In this document: positions 31,161-43,159 of the stretch, piece after piece
Layout of the letters: the number at the start of each line of letters is the position of its first letter
How positions within the stretch are numbered: the stretch's first letter is position 1
DNA from: Elmis aenea
Lineage: Eukaryota > Arthropoda > Insecta > Coleoptera > Elmidae
Assembly (NCBI GenBank): GCA_947652605.1
Contig: OX393580.1
Location: forward strand, 18,682,159-18,746,158
Direction of reading: 5' to 3'
Length of the DNA stretch: 64,000 nucleotides
The notes under the pieces: generated by a model
Databases searched by the model: none
Told to the model about the DNA's origin: nothing
What the model saw: only the letters and a program-made list of their open reading frames with translations
Translations under genes and position numbers: made by a program

Positions 31161-32785
31161 TATAAGCTTTTTGTACCTAAAATCAATTGTTTTTGAGTAA
31201 TACGTAAAACATTCTCCAAAAATGTCACATTTTTGAGTCCCCTACATCTACAAGACAAATATTTTCTCGTTACTAGTATAGATTTCGAAAGTTTTAAGCC
31301 ATTTGCGTTACTTTTGCTAGAACAGACTACAAGTTGCTGTAATTCTAAAATTTTCCCCGAAAAGTGCCAGTTTAGCAGATTTTCGATTCCACATGATCAC
31401 ATTTTGATCGTAATTTTAACGAACTAAATAATTGAAGGTGTATAATGGTGCCTTTGGGGTTTTACGCCAATTACTTTAATTTAAATTTTTTTCCATATAA
31501 TCTTTGTGCTCCATTGATTTTTGATGAATTTTCTAATCGTAATTTGAAGAAAAAAAAAACACCTTCGGTGTGAACTCTTGTACCAACAGTGTCCTGAAAT
31601 CCTATTACATTTTATAGGCGAGCGGTGTTAACATATGATTATAATATGAGAACCTTAAAAAATACACAACTTACATCCGTTTTAACTCGTTTCGCAGAAC
31701 AGGATAGCATTTTATAACACTATTAATTAAATTAATCGTTGAAAATTGTTGTAGAATTCCAGTAATATCTATCCGATACATAAATTAAACTAAGTTTGAA
31801 GAATTATTAAATTATATCAACTGCAGTTACCTTGATAAATCGCATTTGAAATAATAATTAAATGTTAACAGCAGTGCTAAATTCTTTGTAGTGATCATAA
31901 ATATACCTATCTATTAAATATTTTGTAATAATACGGTATTTGATTGGGTTAAATATCATTGATCTAGATAACGTGTATTAAATTCTGTATAATTCTAAAA
32001 AGGTATTAATTTGATGTTTTTCCCCATGCCAAAGCCACAACACACGAACCGTTTTTAAATATATTTGTTCTCATGCATATTTAAAAAAGTTTTAATTAAT
32101 TCGTGGTTCATAATACGCCATTTTGAATGATGAGTTTTAAAGCTGAGTCTGCGGTTTATTAAAAGTTTTAATACGGCAACTACCTTTACTTCATAAAGCT
32201 ATAGAACTTATAAACTGTTCAGGGTGTATAAAATACGCACCTGCTTCTGGCCAAATAAATAACTTTAAAAAAATCAATCGTCTCCGCTATCGCAATTATA
32301 CCTTGTGATTTCCGAGAAAATTGTTGCATCTCACGTTTTCTCAGTTTGGGCAGAACAATTATTATACCTTCGTGATTACACATTGTTTCATTATTTCCTT
32401 AATTAAAATATAATTACATTCGATTTAGAATAGTTTCGTTTAGTCAACGAGTTGAATCGAGCTTGCTGTATGTAATTGATGATGTAGTTCAAACCGAAGA
32501 GGGCTTATAACTGTTTTTTTTTTTAAATGTGAGAATACGGTATTCACCGTACCAGCATTTTCCGTAATGGGCCTGTACCTATTTGGTTTTTGCAGTTTTG
32601 AGGGTCCCTTATGCGTTTTTGTGTGGAAACTGGATTTTTTTGCTGATTTTATTATATGTATACAGCGTGAGTCACGACGGACGCGTCGGAGTTTTATGGC
32701 GAAACGGTTTATATTTTCCAATTTATGTCGCTGTTAGATTATGTAAGTCAATAAGGGCTACATTTTAAAAATATTTTCAAATATA
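31161..32785. other. No gene or bounded repeat recognised
   Basis: AT-rich sequence with scattered short frames. The minus-strand frame at 32440-32721 has a few residues reminiscent of a reverse transcriptase (NRYRPI) but no further support. Confidence 0.45.
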
Positions 32786-33365
32786 CAGGGTGCTCCAAAA
32801 ATGAATGCCATATCAAAGTTATACTTTTTCTTATGGAACACCCTGTATATTTTTACATTTTTGGATTCCTATTTAAATTTAATTCAAAAAATGTATAAGG
32901 TTATATGGGTCTAAAGTCAACCGTTCTCGTGAAAATTGCATTTTCATGAAAATACAGTATTTTCAAAAATTTTCAACATTTGAAAACTTTGACAAGTCTG
33001 AGGAAATTCGCTTGGAGATAAGATTGACAATAGATTATGTAACACTTTGCACCACCTACATTTTTAAAATATTGTACAGGGCGTTTTTTACGCTTGGTCA
33101 AACTTGTAAAACTTTAAAAATCGATAACTCATTTTTTTTTAAATACAACACCCTATATTTTTTAACACCGTCTTATAGAAAATTTAATTCTCTTTCGAAA
33201 ACATTAAGGCTGTTTTTTACCTAAAATTGATATTTTCAGAGATATCGCGATTTTATTGTTAATTATTAGGGCAAAGTAATATTTTCAAGTAGGCTATGAA
33301 GGTAGACAGCGGTAATTTGAAACAATTGAAAGGAAAAACAAGAAACTTATAATTTTGTCTTTTTA
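32786..33365. mobile_element. Single-arm copy of the first palindrome family
   Basis: From about 32830 to 33360 this matches 440-985 of the first element. Shared blocks include TTTTTACGCTTG, ATCGCGATTTTATTGTTAAT and AGTAGGCTATGA. Only one arm and no loop is present. The left edge CAGGGTGCTCC follows a TA. Confidence 0.7.
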
Positions 33366-33439
33366 GCCATCTAGTTTTCTTAGTGTTACCTATATAAAAA
33401 AAAATTGAAAAAATGAGTTTCAAAATTATGTATTTTTGT

Positions 33440-33715
33440 TACAAAATCATTGTATTTGACTAAACAAAACACAATCGCTGTAGTTATTGATAGTTTATAG
33501 CTTGTGTTTTAATATTTTTTGACGAAAAACTATTATTTTGTGAGTAACAAACAGAAAATGGACCTTCTGTCGAATTGCTTCTGTTAAGTGTATTCAGGGT
33601 GTTTCAATTAAATGCTCACAAAATAATGTATATTTATCAAAAGCTTATAAAACACAATTAGACAAGCTATAAACTGCAATTACTACAGCGATCGTGTTTT
33701 GTATAGTAGAATAGA
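33440..33715. repeat. ~270-bp inverted repeat
   Basis: AACACAATCGCTGTAGTTAT with TAGTTTATAGCTTGTGTTTT on the left is mirrored by AAAACACAATTAGACAAGCT and AATTACTACAGCGATCGTGT on the right. A TTCAGGGTGTTTCAATTAAA at 33594 suggests that a TIR-element end lies inside. Element limits are not clear. Confidence 0.55.
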
Positions 33716-34011
33716 ACGTTTGTGAAAAATAAATAATTTTCAGTTATTTATATAAAGTGAACCTTATTTTGCCGGAAAAATCATTGACAAAAGTTTGTTG
33801 CTTTGGTAACATCCTGAGATTTTGTCATTCATTTAGTCTAAGGATGTTTTCTATAAGCAACAAACTTGAGTTAAAATTTTTCCTGCAAAATAATGTTCCG
33901 AAATATATTTGGTTAGACTATTTTCCAAATAATTACAATTTTTGTTTATTATTTAAATACTGTAATATTCAATATACTTTACAAATGTCAAACATCTGTA
34001 AACAAGCAACG

Positions 34012-34085
34012 GGACGATTTGGCTTTTTTGCCGCTGAAAACATGCCAAGGGACGATTTGGCGTTTTTGCCGCTTAAAAATGAACT
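34012..34085. repeat. Two direct ~38-bp repeats
   Basis: GGGACGATTTGGC(T/G)TTTTTG followed by CCGCT(G/T)AAAA occurs twice in succession. They lie within a 113-codon plus-strand frame (33757-34098) that has no recognisable similarity. Confidence 0.6.
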
Positions 34086-34188
34086 TGATTGGTCATAACA
34101 TTAAGGCGTGACTATATAATTTGACTAAAGTGATTGGTTTATATGACATGTGGGAAATAGTCACTCAAACTTTACAATTTTGTTTCCA

Positions 34189-34321
34189 ATAAAAGCCCAA
34201 TTGGCCCTTTATATGGAAAAATAACGTCAACCAAATTTAACAATTTTGTTTCTAAATAAAGCCCTGTGGTTCTTTATTTGGAAACAAAAACCTAAATAGA
34301 GGCCCAATTAGGTCTCTATTT
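34189..34321. repeat. Three consecutive short palindromes
   Basis: Three 24-28-bp palindromes lie in a row at 34189-34212, 34254-34279 and 34294-34321. They have the form ATAAAGnCC, spacer, GGnCTTTAT. The first and second are also preceded by the shared AACAATTTTGTTTC or ACAATTTTGTTTC. No element boundaries were found. Confidence 0.55.
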
Positions 34322-35548
34322 CGATGGACCTCTATACGCAAAAACCAGGTACGTACTTACCTGACTTAGTAATGCGTGCCTTTTGGTTAGTTTTTTTGGA
34401 ATGTAAGAAATTTGTGTGGTCGACAGTTCTGTCTGAGGGGAATATTGGTATTGCAGTTCACGATTATATTGCAGGTATATTAGGAAATTACTTTGGACAT
34501 ATTTAAAATACAGTCTTTGAAAATACTAACCGTGTTTTTCATTTTGGCTTGACCCTCGTAATACATTTCCGGACACATAAATTCGTTTTAGACTTTTGAG
34601 GTTTTGGGTTAATTGTGTTGTGTGCCCTTAGTCCGACTCCGGTAATCACAACTCAATAATTTAAACAGCGTCCGTTGAAGGGCGTACAAACGCCTAAATA
34701 AAAAAATAAAAAACATCGTTTTTATCAGTGTTTTGTCATAACTGAAATATGCACCAGCCTCGTGTTTCATCAGCTAAACGGAATTTTACATAATTACATA
34801 CCGCAAGACAATTTAACAAATGTACAACCAACTATAAATTATAATTATTTATTAAACATAAAAAATTCTACCTATATTTGAAGGTCGTACGTATGTGATC
34901 GAAGATAGCCATGTGTGTTAACCGACCATGCATGTACGAGTTACTCATGTCGAAATAATTAGCGTTAGTATTCTAACTATACTTTAAAATTTATTATGTA
35001 TGGTTTATACTTATATGAAGATTAATCAAGTTTACAAGTTTGGTTGAGTTGAAAATGCTAGACTGACTTAACTAACCCCACCGAACTGAGGTAATTTGCA
35101 ATAAATTATAGGCGAGGAAAAAATTAAATATGAATAAGGTCACGAATTAATTAATTTTTTTAGTTATCTTTGAGTTATGATCACAAAAAACTAATTTCAA
35201 TTCAAAAGAAGCTACGGCCTACAAGTGCTTGCTTTCTCAAACTCACTAGGTTTAGTTCTTAACATAATACAAAATACAACTAACTATAAAAATTGAAATT
35301 ATAAGAAAACTGATTCGTTCTAATTTAATTCTGCAATTATAATACCGCAAGCTAAACTTATGAGTAAAAATATATTTAGAATATGATATATGATTACCCT
35401 TAATTTTTATCAACAATTAAAAACACTTTAGCCTATAACATCTGTTTTTCATCAATAAATCAAACATTACGTTATGCAACATTAACAGCAACCTATGTCA
35501 ACCCCTAACTTAAAGAACACAACTGCTCAAATGTGAAACTATTTTGTC
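34322..35548. other. No gene recognised; possible LINE 3' end
   Basis: At 34660-34715, GCGTCCGTTGAAGGGCGT leads into an A-rich run, which could be a retrotransposon 3' tail. The rest is AT-rich and unassigned. Confidence 0.4.
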
Positions 35549-35556
35549 ATTATAAT

Positions 35557-36688
35557 CAGGGACTAAAAACGAGAAAAATTTCGTTCGTTTCTGTTCGGAA
35601 CGAAAACGAAATAAGTATTTCGTTTTCGTTCTTTTCGTTCTAACCGAAAAAATTCCTTTTTCGTTTTCGTGAACCGAAATAATAACGGTTAAAACCGGTT
35701 TTACTTTTTTTTTTGCCGTTAAAAAATCGAGGACTTTAATTTTGTTTTCAAATCACTACAACCCTTTATTAATACGATAATAATAATTGCGTCTCCACTA
35801 AAATATAAACGATGACGATGGGTTTTGACGCTCACGGACAGCATATTTTAGACTGGCGAACCGCCGCCATATTAAATTAACCAAATCGTTAAACACATTA
35901 ACATTTAACCATTTTGTTTAGTATAATACCCGTAAGGTGCAAAAATACAACTTGATTAGTTTAAATTGTACACACGATTTTTATTTAAAAAAATAAAAAT
36001 GTAGCAGTGTGTTTTAAGTTTGTTTTAGTACTAAACATCTATGAATTTGAATTAAATTAGATCCTGCGGTACTTATTTTAAAAGAAAAAAATTAATTCAA
36101 GTGGAAAAATCACTAAATGTTTCCATGAATGTTATAAATAAAAAAAAAGATGTTAGAAAAAAACTTATATTAACTCTAAACGCAAATAAAACATACACAT
36201 TAATAATATATGAAAAATTAATTTGAAATATGATCTAACTTAAAAGTTTGTACATACCATACAATATACATTTTCACAATCCATTCAATCTTACTAGCAA
36301 TACATCATCCAATAAATCTTCTTTTACATTACTTAGTCCTTTTCGAAGTAAGAGTAAATTTTACTTTTATTAACTCTAAACACAAATAAAACATACACAT
36401 TAATAATATGTATCCAATCAAGTGAACAGAGAATATCTGTACCGTTTCTTGTGTTACACGAAACTGCAAGTATAAACAATAAATTTCAAGTGAGATTTTT
36501 TTAGAAGGTGAATTCGCGTTTGTGTTTAACAAATAAAATCTAAATAGTGATAAAACCGGTTTTGGAAAATATTTATTTCGTTTTCGTTCTTGAACGAAAA
36601 ATAATAATATCGTTTTCGGTTTCGTTTTCGTTCTTAAAAAAATTTCGGTTAATTTCGTTTAACGTTTTCGTTCCGTTCTTAGTCCCTG
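35557..36688. mobile_element. 1.13 kb non-autonomous hAT element
   Basis: The ends CAGGGACTAAAAACGAGA and (inverted) CAGGGACTAAGAACGGAA are flanked by identical 8-bp duplications ATTATAAT (35549-35556, 36689-36696). Subterminal TTTCGTTTTCGTTC motifs are numerous on both sides. Inside, a 42-bp segment containing AAATAAAACATACACATTAA is duplicated at about 36170 and 36369. There is no transposase. Confidence 0.92.
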
Positions 36689-36696
36689 ATTATAAT

Positions 36697-37229
36697 AATT
36701 GTCACTGTCTGTTTATGCCGGCATCAACAAGGGTAGCTTTTAGATAATTACATGGCATCATACATTCAGAGACCAGGACAAAACAAGAGGGATGTAAATA
36801 TCGTAGTCATGAATAGCTTTTCAGGACGAGAAAGATTTTAACAATATCTCAGATGAATCTAAAAGGAGTTTGCCTTTTTCATTCGAGTTGGGGTGCAATT
36901 TCGACACTCAAATGGCGCAACTTTTATAGATAAGTTATTACAAGCCCAAACAATTAATTACTATCAATTTATTTAAAACACGACAAATTTTCATCAAAAA
37001 TTGAAAAAATGTTAAGACAATACCTGAAAACCAACTTTAACAAATCCTACTCGTATTCTATAATTTATTGAAAACAATTTTTAAAATTTTTGATACTGCA
37101 GGTTTGAAGCTGCACCAAAACTAATTATTGGCTCGTTGAATAAACTTTATAGCTCTCATATTTGCTGAGATTCCGTGGCAGTCCAGTTGTTATAAAAAAG
37201 ATAATTAATTCTTTTTGAAAATGGAACTG
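36697..37229. other. No gene or bounded repeat recognised
   Basis: AT-rich sequence between a hAT element and a mariner relic. Confidence 0.5.
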
Positions 37230-38332
37230 CGAGGATGGGCTGAAAGGTCCGTGGAATGAATATGAAAAACAGAACTTTGTGCTTTGAAATTACGTTTATT
37301 TTTCAACATAATTCCCTGCCACCTCGATACATTTAGACCAGCGATGATCCAAAGCCTCTATGCCTTGATAAAATTTAAAACTGTCCAGTTCTTTAAAATG
37401 GGTATCCACGGTAGCTTTACCATCGTTTTCTGTTTAAAATTTCCGGCCTGGTAGGTATTTTTTCAAGCGTGGAAACAGGTGGTAGTCTGACGGTGCTAAG
37501 TCTGGCGAATGAGGCGGGTGTGGCAGCAAATCGAAGCCTAATCGGTTATTTTTTTGCCATAGCAATCACTCGTGTGGGACCTTGCATTGTCTTGGGTAAT
37601 AAATGATTATCTTTTTGGGCTAAACTAGAACGCTTTAATGTTTTGCTTTAATTTGTCCAAAAGACTAGCGTAGTATTCGCCTGTGATGGTTTGGCCTTTT
37701 GGAAGATAATCAATTAAAAGAATACCTTTTGCATCCCAAAGCCATCCCCTTCCACGTTTTATCGGTGGTGATTAATCGGCGCAAAAAAAAACACTTTGTT
37801 CTTTCGACAACGCTCGAAACACTGAGAAATTTACATCCGCACCAATTTTTGATCAACTGTTCTTTTGAGATATTTACAGCTTCCGCTATCTGAGACGTCT
37901 TTAACCGACTGTCTTTTAACACCATAGCATGCACTTTTTCAACAATTTCTGGTGTAGTGGCAGATTTCGGGGGTCCTCAATGGGAGGCATCTTTAACAAC
38001 CACATTTAAATTTACGAACCGATTTATCAACAGAGGAAATTGAAAGAGCCGTCTTTTAGACTATCCTTCCTCATTATGCATGGCGGTTGCTGATAAGCCT
38101 TTTAGGAAGTAGTATTTTATGACAGCACGAATTTCAACACTATCCATTTCGTCAAAAACTCTGACACGCTCTTAATTAAACAGTTGTCAAAACAAAACTA
38201 ATAAACGCAGCGATCTGAAGTTTGACAGGTGACGGTCTGAAGGAGCACAAGTGAACTTGGCAGCGCGCCAAATAAACTGTACGAAACAGCTCCATCTAAC
38301 CGTCATCCTACAAACTTTTCAGCCCATCCTCG
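37230..38332. mobile_element. 1.1 kb degenerate mariner element
   Basis: Inverted ends CGAGGATGGGCTGAAA face each other at 37230 and 38332. TA follows on the right (38333-38334), while the left flank is TG, probably a mutation. The transposase reads on the minus strand. It belongs to a different mariner lineage from the element at 8910-9823. Confidence 0.85.
37296..38147 (-). pseudogene. Mariner DD34D transposase pseudogene
   Basis: The ATG at 38147-38145 opens MDSVEIRAVIKYYFLKG, an N-terminal HTH. Later pieces in shifting frames are VLKDSRLKTSQIAEAVNIS (second HTH), ITTDKTW (first catalytic Asp region), DNARSHTSD (second), and HPPHSPDLAPSDYHLFP (third). The frame ends at 37296-37298. Allowing for one frame slip, about 34 residues lie between the last two Asp. 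Several stops and shifts make it inactive. About 200 bases are missing from the DNA-binding linker. Confidence 0.8.
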
Positions 38333-38347
38333 TACTTAAGAGTCATT

Positions 38348-38480
38348 ATGAAAGGAAAAATAAAATCATTGGGAATTGTTAATAAAAGAGAAATGTCCTG
38401 GTTAAGAAACTTGAAGAAATGGTTTGGATGTAGCTCCCTTGCTTTCTTTGGAGCTGCTGTGTATAAAATAGGAATAGCTA
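38348..38480 (+). pseudogene. C-terminal fragment of a LINE reverse-transcriptase protein
   Basis: SWLRNLKKWFGCSSLAFF followed by GAAVYKIGIA fits the extreme C-terminus of several insect LINE polyproteins, where SWLRNLRxWFxCSSxxLFRAAVxKVxIA is common. The frame continues to 38626 without recognisable sequence. No RT domain lies upstream, because the mariner element occupies that side. Confidence 0.5.
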
Positions 38481-38629
38481 CGAAGACATCAGAATGGTTT
38501 AAGAATAAGAAGCAGGAAATCAGTTCTGATCAATCAAGAAAACCGCAGTGTTCACAAAAAGCATTTTTAAATGACTTTAATAAAGGGGAAAAAAATCTTT
38601 ATGGATTACAGGGTCTAAGCGTTTAAAAA

Positions 38630-41500
38630 ATATATAAATAAAGAATTATTAGTGGACTGCTATCAGGTATTTTTATGCATTGGTATTTTTATAGATTGTA
38701 AACCACCCACATCACATATGTGCTTATGTGCTTAACGAAAATGCTGTAGCATCCTCGAAATACAGACGAAGAAAGCTGGCGTCGTCCAGGAGTAATTTTT
38801 TAAAAGCAGAGCCCCTAATAAACTTAACAGTATATTTGTGTCTCTCGTATAAAAAAAAGCTCTTGGCAGAAGCTTTTTCATGCAATAAAACATATTTTTT
38901 TTGTACTCACAGCGCAAAAATGCAAGTCAAATAACTTGAAAAAAGTTTTCTGTTGGTAAGCCAGTTCTTTCAACTAAAAGTCCCAACATTCCAGGCTCGC
39001 TTTATTAAAATTCAAACAACACATTTTGCAAAACATACCTCTCGTTTCATTTTTCATTTGTACGAGAACATAATTTAATAACGCGACCTAAAATACCACT
39101 TACTACTATATAACTCATTTCCCAAGTCGGCTATAAAGGTCTGAAGTGAAACAAAACCTAAACATCGAAAAAATCAACGAAAAACTGAAATTTCCTCGTT
39201 ATTCTGCCAGAAAAAAAAATTCCTTTTATCAACGCTATACAAAAAGCGTTTGTTTTGTATGAATATTTTATAGGGAAAGGTTACAGTCAGGATATATTTT
39301 TATCCTTGCGCTTACATTCATTACGCAAACATTTGACCGATGTTATAACGTCGAGTTTTCTGAATGACACGAAGATAAAGAAAACACTTTACTTCCGTAA
39401 GAGTTCAAGGTTTAATTATCTATCGAACACTTTTTCATATTAAAATAGTTTGTAAGAATATTTAAAGCATGTAATGTCACAAAATAAAACCAGTAATTAC
39501 TGCTAATGAAAAATAAATATAGGTATGCGTACACGCACTTTTCCAATGCGGTATTCAACTTTCAAAGGCCCAATCAATAAGTCATTGGTTATATACAGCT
39601 TAAACTTTCGTGTAAGCAGGAGTAGTACAAGTTAAAGTTATTCCATCCAAGATAATGCTCAAACCTTTAAAAAACCGTCTACTATAAGGTATTCTTTTTC
39701 TATTTCTTTTACTGTTCATTTTTTAAAAAGGGAATATTAAAAATATGTTGATGTGTTAGCAAAAGAAAACAAACATAAAAGCATTGAACTCGATATTAAT
39801 CCAGAGGATTAAGTGACTTAGCGGGAGATATAACACTATAAATACAAAATGTTTACATAAAAGATTAATGAACAAGGTAACAATGGCTAAAATTAGGTTA
39901 AAGGAATTAAAGGTGTTATAAATTAATGTATACATCTTGCAGTGTCGTAAATACGTCAGGTGACCTTTTATTTACAAAAAAAAAAAAATAATAATTTTGG
40001 AGGCCGAAGACATGAAAAATTGGAAAAATGCATTTATCATAACCGTTAACAGTCAGTTTTAAAAATAAATACAGATAATAAATTGTTATAAGTATTATAC
40101 TGGTGGGAGTGGCCGCAAAATTGTTTTAGAGTGTTGTCATAGATACAAAAAAAAGTTTAGATTACAAACAATACATATACCGATAAAAAAAATATGTATA
40201 CGAAAAATGCTTAGTTATTCATTCATTTATTAATTAAAAAAAGTTAAATTAAATAAATTTTTTTCTGAAGAAATTTTTGTGGAAATTCTAGACCAGTGGA
40301 GCGAGCTATTGTCTCTTATTCAGTAGCAATTTGACGAAGAGACAAGAGTCTTGAAACAGCTCCAGAACTTCTACAAAAGATTGTTTATGGAAAACATTCA
40401 TTAAAAATTAAATTTATTTTTATCATAAAAATTTACAAACGTGAAAAATTACTTTTAAGCAGTTGATGGAACTTCTGTGGTTTGTTTTTAGGTTTAAGAA
40501 ATACCACAATTCGCAAAGCTATTGTAGCAAGGGTTTTAATTAAACGTATTTCTGAAATTTATCGCAAATCGTTGTGGGATTAGTGTATAACTTCGCTCAT
40601 CCAAGCTGGGTCTGCGTTTGTCTGTCAAGTGAGAAACTGGTGTTAATTAAGTTGGATTAACAAAGTGATTTACTGATCCGACAGCAGGTTGGCAGGACTT
40701 AAGGAGGTTACATATACGTTGTTTAGATTTCAGCAGCGGATTTACTAGCTAAAACGTAAATTTGGGTGAGTTAATACGGTTGATGTGGAGTAAGGTAACT
40801 TCTTCGTTTTCATTACAAATTTTACAACAATAAGATTGTAGGGTTAGAAGCTAATGCTTTTTTTTATTTCAAAAAAACAAAAATGATATACAATTATAAA
40901 AAAAAAGTTTGACTTTTTAAGTTATTGCCTAATTTCTAACTCAGAAATCCAGTGAAGAATAAAAAACTTACAAGAAAAACAAAAATTACTATTTTTGTTG
41001 TGCATTTTTATAATAACTTAATGAAACTTAAAGTGCAAAGAAAATTTCAATATCCAAGCAGTACTTCATGTACTCAAAAGTTTTTGTTCATAATAACATT
41101 TGCAGCAAACTTGCTTTCATTGTTTCAAAACGACATTAAATTAAGCAATTCGAAAAGGGCTTCACATACTTCAAACTGCATCTCAAGATTTACTGAAGAG
41201 TAAAATGTAGTTATATTAGTTCCTAAATCCTAGAGTTGGTAAAACTGCGCCAGTTGTTCACTAAAGAAAGTTGAATGAACAACTTTCCTCAACGTTTGTA
41301 ACAATTTGAAAATTAAAGCAGATAACGAAGTTTGTTTTAGGTGATAGTTTTAAACTAGTTAATGTGCCCTACGTTTCACTGAGACTATAGCCATAATTTT
41401 GTACAAAAAAATAAGAAAAATTTGCTATTTTGGGTAAAAAAAAAACAACAAACCAGTTCAGTAAAAAAAAAAATTATAGCCCGTTTAAAACACACAAACA
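38630..41500. other. Long unassigned AT-rich stretch
   Basis: Nearly 3 kb without a gene, TIR pair or target duplication that I can identify. There are poly(A) runs near 39978 and a few frames of 60-83 codons with no recognisable similarity. Confidence 0.5.
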
Positions 41501-41503
41501 TTA

Positions 41504-42098
41504 CGAGTGTATTAGAAAATCTACTGTTTGTCTCCTTCAAAGTAGTTCCCATTGGTACTCACACATCGACCCATTCCTATTTTCCACTGGTCGAAGGCGT
41601 GTTGCAGTTCATTTTCTGATAACTATTTTAATAGCTGTGGCGTTTTCTTCTTAACACCCTCCAATGACTCAAAACGGGTTCCTTTTAGCACATATTTTAT
41701 TTTTGGAAATAGGAAGAAGTCACAGGGTGCTAAATCGGTGGAATAGGGAGGATCTTCAAGTGTTGCAATCCGTTTTTCAACCAAAAACTGCCTCACGGAG
41801 AGCGCTGTGTGCGAAGGAACTTTGTCTTTGATGCAGACAGAAACCATTTTGCTTAACAAAACTTCTTTGTAATAATGCTGGTTCACACCTTGTTCAATTT
41901 TAGAACTCAATATTTTAACAGCTAGCGAGGTGAAATGCAAGCACACAACCACGACTGGTGAAACTCTGAGGATCCGATAGTGCCGAGGTTTGCTCTGCAG
42001 GCTCAGAACGTCCAAGGTCACCGTCCCTGGGCTGATTTGGCTCTTGTTGCGTTTAATGGGAGCTACAAAGCCAGTCCCGTTACTTTATAGACACTTCG
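41504..42098. mobile_element. 595-bp internally deleted mariner element
   Basis: The ends CGAGTGTATTAGAAAAT and (inverted) CGAAGTGTCTATAAAGTAAC are diverged TIRs flanked by TA (41502-41503, 42099-42100). The C-terminal half of the transposase remains on the minus strand. It is a third mariner lineage in this window. Confidence 0.75.
41521..42021 (-). pseudogene. Mariner transposase C-terminal half, decayed
   Basis: PSHTALSVRQFLVEKRI is followed by YSTDLAPCDFFLFPKIKYVL, with 34 residues between the Asp before PSH and the Asp of CDFFLF. The Asn of the usual DNAPSH motif is changed (KDKVPSH). A frame slip near 41625 leads to the last part, WKIGMGRCVSTNGNYFEGD, with a stop at 41521-41523. The N-terminal HTH and first catalytic Asp are gone. 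Residues before PSH do not resemble mariner and may be rearranged. Confidence 0.75.
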
Positions 42099-42100
42099 TA

Positions 42101-43157
42101 TTTAGGTTGATTTAATTATAGGGCAATCATTGGGCTTTCGCCCACAGGTTTAACTTTGGTAAATTTGTTAAATTTCATGCTAATTAAAAAAGCTTTTTTG
42201 ATTTTATTAATTAGGACGATATTTAGCAACTTTGCAGTACATGATTCTAGCAAGATTTTATTTTGGTTTGACTGTACAAGGTTTAGACGCCAATTTGAAT
42301 TTGTATTCATAAGAAAATCTACGATACAATGTATTACTGCTGAATAATGGAGCAATTTATCCATGATATTACAAATTATCTAACCCTGCCAACGAAATTC
42401 GTGCTCCCCAATCCCTGCTCCATACAATAAGAAATTCGTCCACCCACTTACTCAGTAGGACGCTGGAGAAATTACACATGCTGACGGTAAAAGTTGGGGT
42501 CGGGCGACGCGACGGTAGTTCGTGCTCCGTGCTAGACCGTACTTATTAATGTCATATTTTCTAATTATGAAACGGACAGTTCAACCTTGTTTAATGAATA
42601 AGTAAATTAAAATTTGATAAGCCTCATCACGCCAGCCGCGTAAAATATACACGGAATAGTGTGAAACTTTAATATCATCCGCACTGTATTCCACGAAGGA
42701 AGGAAAACACTCATTGTGGCCAAAATTGACAAAAACCACTATTTTCACTAACAGAATAAATGGCGGTGGGCTATTATTATCCGAAAAAATATATAAGGAA
42801 AAAATAAATTAAGACAATGCGGTCTATTAAATGAAAATCACGGCATATTTCATGCAATAAAACTTGGTAGGTATTCGCGGAAGAATGTTTCTTTTTATTA
42901 GACCTAAACAGTATGCGAATATTATTTTGCACCCCAGAATTGTATATGCTTCCCGTAAGATTCCGTAATGTGTAGGGGGTGTAGACAAAACTGATTTTTG
43001 GCGTCAAATACAATAGTTAAAATTTGGTTTATAACTAACTGTATTTTTCAATAAACAACAACTAAATTATTGTTTATGTTTTTCAGATTCATTAATCGTA
43101 GCTGGATGTAATGGATGTTCGGGAACGTGTTCTATGAGATACATTATTTTTTGTTTG
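42101..43157. other. No gene or bounded repeat recognised
   Basis: A GC-richer patch at 42385-42540 (TCCCCAATCCCTGCTCC and nearby) stands out, but I cannot assign it. Otherwise AT-rich. Confidence 0.45.
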
Positions 43158-43159
43158 TA

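Noticed and set aside
32440..32721. 93-codon minus-strand frame with an RT-like NRYRPI
   Set aside because: A single short match in otherwise unrelated sequence is not enough to call a LINE relic.
33757..34098. 113-codon plus-strand frame
   Set aside because: Phe/Leu/Asn-rich AT-type composition, includes a direct duplication, and has no family that I recognise.
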